A DNA stretch of 64,000 nt from assembly GCF_003427025.1 (NCBI RefSeq), contig NZ_QVAI01000003.1:1-64000 (forward strand), given 5' to 3'. The notes below the pieces were generated by a model. The model saw only the letters and a program-made list of their open reading frames with translations, was not told where the DNA came from and made no database searches. This DNA is from Jiangella endophytica (GTDB taxonomy: Bacteria > Actinomycetota > Actinomycetes > Jiangellales > Jiangellaceae). Position numbers and translations under genes: made by a program. Shown here piece by piece: positions 1-8,445 of this stretch. Numbering within the stretch: position 1 is the first letter of the stretch; the number at the start of each line of letters is the position of its first letter.

Positions 1-121
1 TAGATGATCTTACTCCGCCAGATCGCCAAGATCAACTCGGCCGCCTCCAGCCACCCGCGGCCAGCTGCACCGGACGTCCCATCGTTGGCCGGTGTCGGCA
101 GGGCGTGGCAGGATTCTGAAG

Positions 122-571
<450 letters not shown>

Positions 572-576
572 CGTCC

Positions 577-987
577 ATGGACATCACCATCCACAACACC
601 TTCCTCCCGCAGACCGACCCCGACGCCGCGCTGGCCTTCTACCGCGACACCCTGGGCTTCGAGCTGCGCATGGACGTGGGCTACGAGGGGATGCGCTGGC
701 TCACGGTCGGGCCGCCGAACCAGCCGGGCACGTCCATCGTGCTGCATCCGCCGGCCGCCGACCCCGGCATCACCGACGACGAGCGCCGCACCATCCTCGA
801 GCTGATCGCCAAGGGCACCTACGGCGCGCTGACGCTGGCCACGCCCGACCTCGACGGTGTCTTCGACCGGCTGCAGTCCAGCGGCGCCGAGGTGCTGCAG
901 GAGCCGATGGACCAGCCCTACGGCGTGCGCGACTGCGCCTTCCGCGACCCTTCGGGCAACGTCATCCGCATCAACGAAGTGGCCTGA
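577..987 (+). CDS. VOC (glyoxalase/bleomycin-resistance fold) protein
   Basis: This 136-aa protein has the two-module VOC fold. The N-terminal part (DAALAFYRDTLGFELRMDV) and the C-terminal DRLQSSGAEVLQEP followed by DCAFRDPSGNVIRINE are typical of the family. These proteins are metal-dependent lyases, dioxygenases or drug-binding proteins, and the substrate cannot be read from sequence. ATG 577 is used; GTG 568 is in frame and overlaps the stop of the AraC gene (GTGA), so translation is coupled whichever start is real. The product is probably cytoplasmic, as no signal peptide is visible. Confidence 0.85.
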   Translation: MDITIHNTFLPQTDPDAALAFYRDTLGFELRMDVGYEGMRWLTVGPPNQPGTSIVLHPPAADPGITDDERRTILELIAKGTYGALTLATPDLDGVFDRLQSSGAEVLQEPMDQPYGVRDCAFRDPSGNVIRINEVA

Positions 988-995
988 ACCGGGCG

Positions 996-2228
996 ATGAG
1001 CGGCGCCGCGGCGACCGGGACCAACCGGTCCTACCGCGAGGTGCTGCGGCATCGCGGCGTGGCCGGTCTGCTGGCGGGCGACCTGCTGGCGGGGGCGGGC
1101 ACCGGCATGCTGCTGGTCGCGATGCCCGTGCAGACGCTCTCGATCCACGGGAGCATGCCGCGCGCGGTCGCCATCGGGCTCGTCGCGGCCGCGCCGTTCA
1201 TCCTGTCGACGATCCTGGCGTCGGTCATCGGGCTGGGCCGGGCCGGGGTGTCGCCGCGGACCCTGCTGGTCGCCGACTGCGTGCTGCGGGCGGTGACGTT
1301 CACGACGCTCGGTGTGCTGGCCGTCACCGACCGGCTGACGCTGCCGGTGCTGCTCGCCGGTCTGCTCGTCGGGTCGGTGTTCCGGCTGGCCGGGTCCAGC
1401 AGCCGCCGTCTGCTGGCCACGTCGATGGCCGGCGACGAGGGACGCTTCGCCGTCAACGGGCTGCTCGGCCTGAACACGTCCGTCGCGCTGTACGTCGTGG
1501 GGCCGGTGCTGGGCGGCATCATCGTCGCGTCCGCCGGTGCGGGGGTGGCACTGCTGGCCGACGCGGTCGGGGCGCTGATCCTGCTGGTCGCCGTCCTGGT
1601 GTCGGTTCCGCGCGACCGGGCGCCGCGCGACGCGGGGCGGCGCCTCCTCGCGGGAGAGTCGGGCTGGCGCATCCTGCGCCGCCGGCCGGTCGCGGCCCGG
1701 CTGCTGGTCGTCGTGTTCTTCTTCAACTTCCTCTACATGCCGATCGAGGTCGCGCTGCCGCTGTACGTCCGCGGGACGCTGGACGCCGGGGCGTCCGCGC
1801 TCGGCCTGCTGTGGGGCGCGCTGGGCGCCGGGGCGTTCGTCGGCGCGGCCCTGGTGAACCAGTTGCGCAACCTGCCGCAGCGCCACGTCCTGATCGCGAT
1901 CATCGCGCTGTGGGGGCTGTGCCCGATCGCGCTCTCCGCCACCGGCGACCTCACCGTCGCGATGATCGTGTTCGGCCTGGGTGGCCTCGTGTGGGCGCCG
2001 TTCACGCCGGTCGCGTACAGCTTCGTGCAGTCCGGGCTGGGACCGGACGAGCACCAGCCGGTCGTCACGCTCTGGACGACCGGCGCGACGGTGGCCGCGC
2101 CGCTCGGCCTGCTCGCCGGCGGGCCGCTGGTCGAGCTGGCCGGGGTCACCGGCGGGCTGGTGCTGTCGGGCGCGTTGACGCTGCTCCTGCTGCCGATCGC
2201 CGCCGTCGCGGTGCTCGGCAGACGGTGA
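996..2228 (+). CDS. MFS transporter (12-TM type)
   Basis: This 410-aa protein is very hydrophobic, with about twelve predicted membrane segments and a charged central loop (VPRDRAPRDAGRRLL, about residues 203-217). The pattern is that of major facilitator superfamily exporters of the MFS_1 or enterobactin-exporter-like kind. It begins 8 nt after the VOC stop, so it lies in the same transcription unit as the AraC and VOC genes. That suggests efflux of a small molecule sensed by this unit, which is inference. The substrate is unknown. Confidence 0.85.
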   Translation: MSGAAATGTNRSYREVLRHRGVAGLLAGDLLAGAGTGMLLVAMPVQTLSIHGSMPRAVAIGLVAAAPFILSTILASVIGLGRAGVSPRTLLVADCVLRAVTFTTLGVLAVTDRLTLPVLLAGLLVGSVFRLAGSSSRRLLATSMAGDEGRFAVNGLLGLNTSVALYVVGPVLGGIIVASAGAGVALLADAVGALILLVAVLVSVPRDRAPRDAGRRLLAGESGWRILRRRPVAARLLVVVFFFNFLYMPIEVALPLYVRGTLDAGASALGLLWGALGAGAFVGAALVNQLRNLPQRHVLIAIIALWGLCPIALSATGDLTVAMIVFGLGGLVWAPFTPVAYSFVQSGLGPDEHQPVVTLWTTGATVAAPLGLLAGGPLVELAGVTGGLVLSGALTLLLLPIAAVAVLGRR

Positions 2229-2271
2229 ACGGGTTTGTGCCCGGGGCCCGGACGGCGGAGGATCGGTGCGC

Positions 2272-3273
2272 ATGGACGGGTCCACCGCGGTGGAGATCGC
2301 TTGCGACGAGTCCGGCTCCGAGGGTGAGCGGCTCGCCGGCGGCAACACCGACGTCTTCGGCTACGGCAGCGTCCGCATCGACGCCGCCGCGGCCGCCGCG
2401 TGCGTGGCCGAGCTGCGCCTGCGCATCCGCTCGCCCGCCGTCGAGTACAAGGCCAACCACCTGCTGCGCAGCAAGCACCGCGACGCGCTGGCCTGGTTCC
2501 TCGGCGCCGACGGCCCCATCGTCGGGCAGGCCCACGTCTACCTCGTCGACAAGCCGTTCCTGCTGGTCACCCGGGTCGTGGCAGAGGTGGCGGGCGGTCC
2601 CGCCACGGCGGCGGCCGCACTGTACCGGGCCGGGCCGCGCGCCTTCGGGACGCAGGGGTGGACGGCGTTCCTGACGGCGTCCAACGACCTGCTGCGGGCG
2701 GCCGGGCGGCGCCCGGTGCCGGACGATCCGGCGGCGGCGTTCGCGGTCGCGGTGGACGCACTCGCGGTGGACGGACTCGACGTAGTGGGCGCCGGGGCCG
2801 CTGCCGGGGCTGACGCCGTCGCGGTCGTCGATGCCCTGCGGGCCGGACGGGAGCGGGCCGCGCAGCTGCGCGACGAGATCGACCGCGCGCCGGGCGCCGT
2901 CCCGTCGCTGGACCCGCTGGTCCCCGCGTTCGCCCGCGTCGTCGAACACTGGAGCGACGGCGGACGGCCGGTCCGGGTGCTCCACGACGAGCAGCGCATC
3001 CTCACGCCGGAGCGCATCGCGGCGGCCGGGACGCTGCACGGGCGGCTGGCCGGGCTGCGGTTCGCCGACTCGATCGTCGAGCCGCGGGTGCAGGTCGCCG
3101 ACTTCCTCGCCGGCGTGGCCCGGCGCATCGCCGAGGACGAGCTGGCCGGCTCGCACGATCCCGAGCTGGCCGGCCTGCTCAGCCCGTACGTCGACCCGGG
3201 CTCGGTGTGGGCGGACGAGGCGAGCTGGGCGGCGTTGGACCAGCGCCACGTCTCCTCGACGCGGGCGAGGTAG
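2272..3273 (+). CDS. DUF3800-like protein
   Basis: This protein of about 333 aa has the hallmarks of DUF3800: an N-terminal acidic DESGS motif (about residues 10-14) and a C-terminal VQVADFLAG motif, comparable to the family's 'ADL.AG' signature. DUF3800 is thought to have an RNase H-like fold, but its function is not established. GGAGGA at 2257-2262 sits 9 nt before ATG 2272 and only 3 nt before GTG 2266, so I prefer ATG 2272. The middle (about 180-210) is alanine-rich and less conserved-looking. Some DUF3800 proteins occur in defence islands; no other defence gene is seen here. Confidence 0.6.
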   Translation: MDGSTAVEIACDESGSEGERLAGGNTDVFGYGSVRIDAAAAAACVAELRLRIRSPAVEYKANHLLRSKHRDALAWFLGADGPIVGQAHVYLVDKPFLLVTRVVAEVAGGPATAAAALYRAGPRAFGTQGWTAFLTASNDLLRAAGRRPVPDDPAAAFAVAVDALAVDGLDVVGAGAAAGADAVAVVDALRAGRERAAQLRDEIDRAPGAVPSLDPLVPAFARVVEHWSDGGRPVRVLHDEQRILTPERIAAAGTLHGRLAGLRFADSIVEPRVQVADFLAGVARRIAEDELAGSHDPELAGLLSPYVDPGSVWADEASWAALDQRHVSSTRAR

Positions 3274-3329
3274 GCCTCCGCGGCCGGAAGCCGCCCAGCG
3301 GACGGGCCGGGGTTGTCGGAGGCGACGGC

Positions 3330-3335
3330 TACGGT
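3330..3335 (+). promoter_or_regulatory. Candidate -10 element (TACGGT) for a leaderless SDR mRNA
   Basis: TACGGT fits the actinobacterial TANNNT -10 and ends 7 nt before ATG 3343, the spacing expected when transcription starts at the start codon. No clear -35 is visible. Confidence 0.4.
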
Positions 3336-3342
3336 CGGGGAC

Positions 3343-4104
3343 ATGGATCTTCGTGACCGGGTGGCCGTCGTCACCGGCGGGGCGGCCGGCGCCGGCCGGG
3401 TCGTCGTGTCGGCGCTGGCCGGGCGCGGTGCCATCGTCCTGGTCGCCGACGCCGACGGCCCGCGATGCGCCGAGACCGTGGCGGCGGTCGAGCTCTCCGG
3501 CGGGCGGGCCGCCTCGGTGGTGGCCGACCTCTGCGACGACGCTGCCGGTGACGCGCTCGTCGACGCGGCGCTGCGGCTGGGCCGGCTCGGGCTCCTGGTC
3601 AACAACGCCGGCGGCTGGGGCGACGCGGGGCGGCGGTTCCCCGACGCCACGCCTGACGAGTGGGGCCGGGTTCTGGAGCTCAATCTGGGTGCGCCCATGC
3701 GGCTCACCCAGGCCGTGCTGGCGCCGCTGCGAGCGGCCGGCGGCGGAGCGGTGGTCAACGTGGCGTCGGGCGCGGGACTGGAGCTGTCGCCGTACGAGTC
3801 ACCCGAGTACGGGGCGGCCAAGGCGGGGCTGATCCGGTTCACCGCAGCGGTCGCACGGCTGCGCGAGACCCATGGGGTCCGGGTGAACTGCCTGGTACCC
3901 GGCTGGATCGGGCTCGATCGCGCGCACGCACAGCTCGCCGCCATGCCGGCGGCCCGGCGGGCCCACGCGCCGCCGTTGGTGCCGCCGGAGCGCGTCGCCG
4001 CGTCGGTCGTGCATCTCGCCACGGCCGACGACCTCTCCGGCCGCGTGCTCGTCCTGCGCGGCGGGCGCGAGCCGGACCTCCTCGACCCGAAGCCGTTCGA
4101 GTAG
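3343..4104 (+). CDS. SDR-family oxidoreductase
   Basis: This 253-aa classical short-chain dehydrogenase/reductase has the Rossmann glycine motif TGGAAGAG (about residues 11-18), the NNAGG motif, a VNVASGAG strand carrying the catalytic Ser region, and the YGAAK catalytic motif (YxxxK). It would catalyse NAD(P)-dependent oxidation or reduction of an unknown alcohol or ketone in the cytoplasm. ATG 3343 is chosen because it starts directly at the first beta-strand (MDLRDRVAVVTGG) and has a -10-like hexamer 7 nt upstream. GTG/TTG codons further upstream add a non-homologous extension. The C-terminus (RVLVLRGG) is typical. Confidence 0.9.
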   Translation: MDLRDRVAVVTGGAAGAGRVVVSALAGRGAIVLVADADGPRCAETVAAVELSGGRAASVVADLCDDAAGDALVDAALRLGRLGLLVNNAGGWGDAGRRFPDATPDEWGRVLELNLGAPMRLTQAVLAPLRAAGGGAVVNVASGAGLELSPYESPEYGAAKAGLIRFTAAVARLRETHGVRVNCLVPGWIGLDRAHAQLAAMPAARRAHAPPLVPPERVAASVVHLATADDLSGRVLVLRGGREPDLLDPKPFE

Positions 4105-4154
4105 CCCGGGCCCGGCGGCGCGGAAACCCGTCGCGCGGGGGCGGAGCGGCACCG

Positions 4155-4160
4155 TAGGCT
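4155..4160 (+). promoter_or_regulatory. Candidate -10 (TAGGCT) driving the attenuator leader
   Basis: TAGGCT matches TANNNT and lies 6 nt before GTG 4167, so an mRNA starting here would begin at the leader ORF. No good -35 is visible upstream. Confidence 0.4.
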
Positions 4161-4166
4161 CGGCCT

Positions 4167-4265
4167 GTGCGCAGCCCGGAAGCGTCCAGATCGCAGCCAC
4201 CGGCCGACCGGTGGCCGGCTCGACGCTGCCCGCGTGCGGGTGCACCGCGGCAGCGGCGCGCCTGA
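4167..4265 (+). CDS. Putative 32-aa leader peptide of the Cmx-type exporter
   Basis: This 32-codon ORF starts at GTG 4167, right after a TAGGCT hexamer, and ends at TGA 4263-4265, about 80 nt before the exporter start. The peptide is arginine- and proline-rich with one cysteine, and has no recognisable domain. A perfect 7-bp hairpin (4197-4214) lies within it, and a 16-bp palindrome follows its stop. Position and context suggest a regulatory leader peptide whose stalled translation would remodel the downstream RNA. It could also be a chance ORF, since GC-rich DNA makes many. Confidence 0.35.
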   Translation: MRSPEASRSQPPADRWPARRCPRAGAPRQRRA

Positions 4266-4342
4266 CCCGCTCGCGCGCTCGAGCGCGCTGACTCCACCGG
4301 ACCGGCCCATGCGTCCATCGCCGTTCCGGGTCTCGTGGAGTC
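4197..4342 (+). promoter_or_regulatory. Putative translational attenuator of the drug exporter
   Basis: Three structures are seen. CCACCGG/CCGGTGG pairs at 4197-4203 and 4208-4214. GCGCGCTCGAGCGCGC at 4273-4288 is a perfect palindrome. GACTCCAC at 4290-4297 is perfectly complementary to GTGGAGTC at 4335-4342, which contains the GGAG Shine-Dalgarno (4337-4340) of the exporter ATG at 4347. The last helix would hide the ribosome-binding site. Inducible chloramphenicol and macrolide resistance genes (cat, cmlA, erm) are controlled in this way. Its use here is inference. Confidence 0.45.
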
Positions 4343-4346
4343 CGTC

Positions 4347-5519
4347 ATGCCTGTCGTCGTCTACCTGCTCGCCCTGGCCGTGTTCGCCCAGGGCACGTCC
4401 GAATTCATGCTGGCCGGTCTGGTGCCGGAGATCGCCGCCGGCCTGTCCGTGTCCGTCCCCGCCGCCGGTTCGCTGACCTCCGCCTACGCCGTCGGCATGA
4501 TCGTCGGGGCGCCCGCGATGGCGCTGCTCAGCCGCCGCTGGTCACCGCGTGCGGCGCTGCTGGGGTTCCTGACGGCGTTCCTGCTGGCACACGTCATCGC
4601 CGCGACGACGGGGACGTACGCGGTGCTGGCCGGCACCCGCGTGGTCGCGGCACTGGCGAACGCCGGGTTCCTGGCCGTCGCGCTGGGGACGGTCGCCGCG
4701 CTGGCCGGGCCGCGAGCGACCGGACGGGCGACGTCGGTCGTGTTGGGCGGCGTGACGGTGGCCTGCATCGCCGGCGTGCCGGGCGGCGCGTGGCTCGGGC
4801 AGCTGTGGGGCTGGCGGGCGCCGTTCTGGGCCGTGGCCGTCGCGTGCGTGCCGGCGCTGGTCGCGATCGCCCGCACCGTCCCGCGCCGGGCGGCGGACCG
4901 GCCGGAGGAGGCGCCGACGTCCGCGCGGGCGGAGCTGGCGGTGCTGCGCCGCCCTCGGCTGCGGCTGATCCTGCTGCTCGGCGCGCTCCTCAATGCCGCG
5001 ACGTTCGGGGCGTTCACCTACCTCGCGCCGATCGTGACCGACGTCGCGGGACTGGGGGAGGGCTGGGTGCCGCCCGTGCTGGCGTTGTTCGGGCTCGGCG
5101 CGTGCGCCGGCGTGACGGCCGGCGGCCGGATCGCCGACCGGCCGGGAGCGGGCCGCACCCTGGCCGCCCTGACGACGGCGCTGCTGACCGGCTGGGTGCT
5201 GACGGCGCTGCTGGCGCACCGGCCGGCCGTCCTCCTCGCGGGCGTCGCCGTGCAAGGGGCACTGTCGTTCGCCGTCGGGTCGGCGCTGATCGCCCGCTCG
5301 CTGCAGGCCGCGACGGGCGCGCCACGGCTGGCGGGCGCCTATGCGACGGCGGCGATGAACGTCGGTGCCGCCGCCGGGCCGTGGCTGGCCGGCGCCGCGC
5401 TCACCGCCGGGGACCGGTCGCCCCTGTGGGTGAGCGCCGCGCTGGTGGCGGCGGCCGTCGCGACCGCCGCGGGCCGGCAACGACTCAGCCGTCCTCCGCG
5501 CTGCGCAGCACGCCGGTGA
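4347..5519 (+). CDS. Cmx/CmrA-family MFS drug (chloramphenicol-type) efflux transporter
   Basis: This 390-aa, 12-TM exporter starts with YLLALAVFAQGTSEFMLAGL and continues with SVPAAGSLTSAYAVGMIVGAP, ANAGFLAVALGTVAAL and VPGGAWLGQLWGWRAPFW. These segments closely resemble Cmx of Corynebacterium and the CmlR/Cmr chloramphenicol exporters of actinomycetes. It would export chloramphenicol-like drugs in exchange for protons. ATG 4347 has GGAG 6 nt upstream; GTG 4335 is in frame but would put the SD inside the coding region. The 5' leader can fold to hide that SD. The 3' end overlaps the convergent IclR-type gene by 35 nt. Confidence 0.85.
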   Translation: MPVVVYLLALAVFAQGTSEFMLAGLVPEIAAGLSVSVPAAGSLTSAYAVGMIVGAPAMALLSRRWSPRAALLGFLTAFLLAHVIAATTGTYAVLAGTRVVAALANAGFLAVALGTVAALAGPRATGRATSVVLGGVTVACIAGVPGGAWLGQLWGWRAPFWAVAVACVPALVAIARTVPRRAADRPEEAPTSARAELAVLRRPRLRLILLLGALLNAATFGAFTYLAPIVTDVAGLGEGWVPPVLALFGLGACAGVTAGGRIADRPGAGRTLAALTTALLTGWVLTALLAHRPAVLLAGVAVQGALSFAVGSALIARSLQAATGAPRLAGAYATAAMNVGAAAGPWLAGAALTAGDRSPLWVSAALVAAAVATAAGRQRLSRPPRCAARR

Positions 5520-6207
5520 GGTGCTCGGCGGCGGCCAGGACGGCGGGTGCGTGCACCCGCCCGGGCTGCCGGGTGAGCCGCTCGATCGGCCCGGAGACCG
5601 AGACGGCGGCGACGACGCGGCCGCTGGAGGAGCGGATGGGCGCGGACACCGACGCGACGCCGGGCTCGCGCTCGCCGACGCTCTGCGCCCAGCCGCGCCG
5701 GCGGACCGCGGCCAGCATGGTGGCCGTGAACCGGGCGCCTTGCAGGCCGCGGTGCATCCGCTCGGGCTCTTCCCAGGCCAGCAGCACCTGGGCGGCGGAC
5801 CCGGCCAGCATGGTGACGGTCGCGCCGACGGGGATGGTGTCGCGCAGGCCGCTGGGCCGTTCGGCGGCGGCGACGCAGATGCGTTGGTCGCCCTGGCGGC
5901 GGAAGAGCTGTGTGCTCTCGCCGGTCGCCTCGCGCAGCCGGGCGAGGACGGGGCCGGCGGCGGCCAGCAGGCGGTCCTCGCCGGCCGCCGTGGCCAGTTC
6001 GCCGAGCCGCGGTCCGAGCACGAATCTGCCGTGCAGGTCGCGGGAGACGAGCCGGTGGTGCTCCAGCGCTACGGCGAGACGGTGGGCCGTCGGCCGGGCC
6101 AGTCCGGTCGACGCCACCAGGTTGGCAAGGGTGGCCGGGCCTGCCTCGAGGGCGGACAGGACGAGTGCCGCCTTGTCTAGAACGCCGACTCCGCTAGAGT
6201 TGTCCAT
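5485..6207 (-). CDS. ndgR: IclR-family regulator of leuCD (NdgR/LtbR type)
   Basis: This 240-aa regulator has an N-terminal winged helix (LDKAALVLSALEAGPATLANL through GLARPTAHRLAVALEHHRLV, each shown in part) and a C-terminal IclR effector domain ending SAPIRSSSGRVVAAVSVSGP. It sits divergent to leuC, as NdgR of Streptomyces and LtbR of Corynebacterium do; those proteins control leucine (and sometimes tryptophan) synthesis. ATG 6207 is chosen because the homologous part starts there; upstream codons run into the operator region. The neighbouring 85 nt carry a 5-bp inverted repeat placed between the -35 and -10 of this gene, consistent with autoregulation. Confidence 0.88.
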   Translation of the reverse strand: MDNSSGVGVLDKAALVLSALEAGPATLANLVASTGLARPTAHRLAVALEHHRLVSRDLHGRFVLGPRLGELATAAGEDRLLAAAGPVLARLREATGESTQLFRRQGDQRICVAAAERPSGLRDTIPVGATVTMLAGSAAQVLLAWEEPERMHRGLQGARFTATMLAAVRRRGWAQSVGEREPGVASVSAPIRSSSGRVVAAVSVSGPIERLTRQPGRVHAPAVLAAAEHLTGVLRSAEDG

Positions 6208-6213
6208 GACTCG

Positions 6214-6243
6214 ATATTGCCATCTCAACATGCGAGATCGCAA
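6214..6243 (-). promoter_or_regulatory. Candidate ndgR promoter with embedded operator in the ndgR-leuC gap
   Basis: On the minus strand TTGCGA (6243-6238) and CAATAT (6219-6214) are separated by 18 nt. The inverted repeat ATCTC-N7-GAGAT (6222-6238) fills this spacer. A dimeric regulator bound there would block ndgR transcription and could also act on divergent leuC. Promoter and operator are predicted from pattern only. Confidence 0.45.
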
Positions 6244-6290
6244 GTGGTGTGTATCCACCGAGATCATGCGACCGACGAACGGAGCAGGTG

Positions 6291-7700
6291 ATGGGCAAGA
6301 CCCTGGCGGAGAAGGTGTGGGACGCGCATGTCGTGCGTCGAGCCGAGGGTGAGCCTGACCTCCTCTACATCGATCTTCATCTTGTCCACGAAGTGACCAG
6401 TCCGCAAGCCTTCGACGGCCTGCGACTGGCCGGCCGCCCGGTCCGCCGTCCGGACCTCACGCTGGCCACCGAGGACCACAACACCCCGACCGTCGACATC
6501 GACCAGCCGATCGCCGACCTCACCAGCCGCACGCAGATCGAGACGCTGCGGCGCAACTGTCAAGAATTCGGTGTGAGGCTGCATTCGCTCGGTGACGCCG
6601 AGCAGGGCATCGTGCACGTCGTCGGCCCGCAGCTGGGCCTGACGCAGCCGGGCCTGACGGTGGTCTGCGGCGACTCGCACACGTCGACGCACGGGGCCTT
6701 CGGTGCACTCGCGTTCGGCATCGGCACCTCTGAGGTCGAGCACGTGCTCGCCACCCAGACGCTGCCGCTGCGGCCGTTCAAGACGATGGCGATCAATGTC
6801 GAGGGAACGCTGGGGCCGGGCGTGACCGCGAAGGACATCATCCTCGCGGTCATCGCCAAGATCGGCACCGGCGGTGGTCAGGGCTATGTCCTGGAGTACC
6901 GAGGAAGTGCGCTGGCCGGGCTGTCCATGGAAGCCCGGATGACGATCTGCAACATGTCCATCGAGGCCGGTGCCCGCGCCGGCATGATCGCGCCCGACGA
7001 CACGACGTTCGCCTACATCGACGGCCGTCCGCACGCGCCGAAGGGCAAGGAGTGGGACGCCGCGCTGGAGTACTGGCGCACGCTCTACACCGACGACGAC
7101 GCCGTGTTCGACGCCGAGGTGAGCATCGACGCCGACGCGCTCGAGCCGTTCGTCACGTGGGGCACCAACCCGGGGCAGGGGCTGCCGCTGTCGGCGTCCG
7201 TGCCCGACCCGGACAGCTTCGCCGACGAGAGCGAGAAGGCGGCCGCCCGGCGGGCGCTGGAGTACATGGCGCTCGAGGCCGGCACACCGCTGCGCGACAT
7301 CGCGGTCGACACCGTCTTCATCGGCTCGTGCACCAACGGCCGCATCGAGGACCTCCGGGCCGCGGCCGCCGTCGTCAAGGGCCGCAAGAAGGCCGACACC
7401 GTGCGCGTGCTCGTCGTGCCCGGCTCGGCGAAGGTCCGGCTGCAGGCCGAGCAGGAGGGCCTCGACGAGGTCTTCACCGCGTTCGGCGCCGAGTGGCGGC
7501 ACGCCGGCTGTTCGATGTGTCTGGGCATGAACCCCGACCAGCTGGCGCCGGGCGAGCGCAGCGCGTCCACGTCGAACCGCAACTTCGAGGGCCGTCAGGG
7601 CAAGGGCGGCCGCACCCACCTGGTCAGCCCGCTCGTGGCGGCCGCGACGAGCGTGCGCGGCACGCTGTCGTCGCCCGCCGACCTCGAGCCGGCCGGCTGA
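6291..7700 (+). CDS. leuC: 3-isopropylmalate dehydratase large subunit
   Basis: LeuC (469 aa) forms with LeuD the isopropylmalate isomerase, which converts 2-isopropylmalate to 3-isopropylmalate in leucine synthesis. The three [4Fe-4S] cysteines are visible: Cys347 in FIGSCTNGR, and Cys407 and Cys410 in GCSMCLGMN. Further family motifs are [20 protein letters not shown] and the closing [20 protein letters not shown] 6291 follows the purine-rich GGAGCAGGTG directly and begins the family's [11 protein letters not shown]. leuD follows 18 nt later in the same transcript, and the divergent IclR regulator is the likely controller. Confidence 0.98.
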   Translation: MGKTLAEKVWDAHVVRRAEGEPDLLYIDLHLVHEVTSPQAFDGLRLAGRPVRRPDLTLATEDHNTPTVDIDQPIADLTSRTQIETLRRNCQEFGVRLHSLGDAEQGIVHVVGPQLGLTQPGLTVVCGDSHTSTHGAFGALAFGIGTSEVEHVLATQTLPLRPFKTMAINVEGTLGPGVTAKDIILAVIAKIGTGGGQGYVLEYRGSALAGLSMEARMTICNMSIEAGARAGMIAPDDTTFAYIDGRPHAPKGKEWDAALEYWRTLYTDDDAVFDAEVSIDADALEPFVTWGTNPGQGLPLSASVPDPDSFADESEKAAARRALEYMALEAGTPLRDIAVDTVFIGSCTNGRIEDLRAAAAVVKGRKKADTVRVLVVPGSAKVRLQAEQEGLDEVFTAFGAEWRHAGCSMCLGMNPDQLAPGERSASTSNRNFEGRQGKGGRTHLVSPLVAAATSVRGTLSSPADLEPAG

Positions 7701-7718
7701 GCGCCCGCACAAGGAGAC

Positions 7719-8315
7719 ATGGCAATGGAGAAGTTCATCCGGCACACCGGTGTCGGTGTCCCGCTGCGGCGCAGCAACGTCGACACCGACCAGATCATCC
7801 CGGCGGTGTACCTCAAGCGGGTCACCCGCACCGGCTTCGAGGACGGCCTGTTCGCGGCGTGGCGCGGCGACGAGACGTTCGTGCTGAACAACGAGGCGTT
7901 CGCGTCGGGCTCGGTGCTCGTCGCCGGCCCCGACTTCGGCACCGGCTCGTCGCGCGAGCACGCCGTCTGGGCGCTCAAGGACTACGGCTTCAAGGCGGTG
8001 CTGTCGTCGCGGTTCGCCGACATCTTCCGCGGCAACTCCGGCAAGCAGGGCCTGCTCACCGGTCAGCTCAGCCAGGACGACATCGAGCTGATCTGGAAGG
8101 CGCTCGAGAACGTGCCCGGCACCGAGGTGACGGTCGACCTCGACCAGCGCGTCGTCACGTGCGGCGAGATCGTCGCCCCCATGCAGGTCGACGACTACAC
8201 CCGCTGGCGGCTCATGGAGGGCCTCGACGACATCGGGCTCACGCTGCGGCACACCGACGCCATCGACGACTTCGAGACGGCCCGCGCGTCGCACAAGCCG
8301 CGCACGTTGGTCTGA
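7719..8315 (+). CDS. leuD: 3-isopropylmalate dehydratase small subunit
   Basis: LeuD (198 aa) is the swivel-domain partner of LeuC. The motifs [34 protein letters not shown] and [11 protein letters not shown] define the substrate-binding loop and the small-subunit fold. The length is normal for the family. AAGGAG lies 8 nt upstream of ATG 7719. It forms an operon with leuC (18-nt gap). The C-terminus ([13 protein letters not shown]) is the usual actinobacterial ending. Confidence 0.98.
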   Translation: MAMEKFIRHTGVGVPLRRSNVDTDQIIPAVYLKRVTRTGFEDGLFAAWRGDETFVLNNEAFASGSVLVAGPDFGTGSSREHAVWALKDYGFKAVLSSRFADIFRGNSGKQGLLTGQLSQDDIELIWKALENVPGTEVTVDLDQRVVTCGEIVAPMQVDDYTRWRLMEGLDDIGLTLRHTDAIDDFETARASHKPRTLV

Positions 8316-8445
8316 TCGAGTTCGTCCGGACCTGCGTCGTTCATCCGGCGTTGTGCATGCGGCCACTTACCGTACTCCTCGCCGTCTGCCGTCTATGGTG
8401 GATGACTGAGACTCGCCCGCCGGGCGGGACGGCTGAGGAGCAACG

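Noticed and set aside
1-121. Possible gene end or small ORF at the window start
   Set aside because: Frames here give low-complexity peptides and no motif; I see only upstream DNA of the AraC gene.
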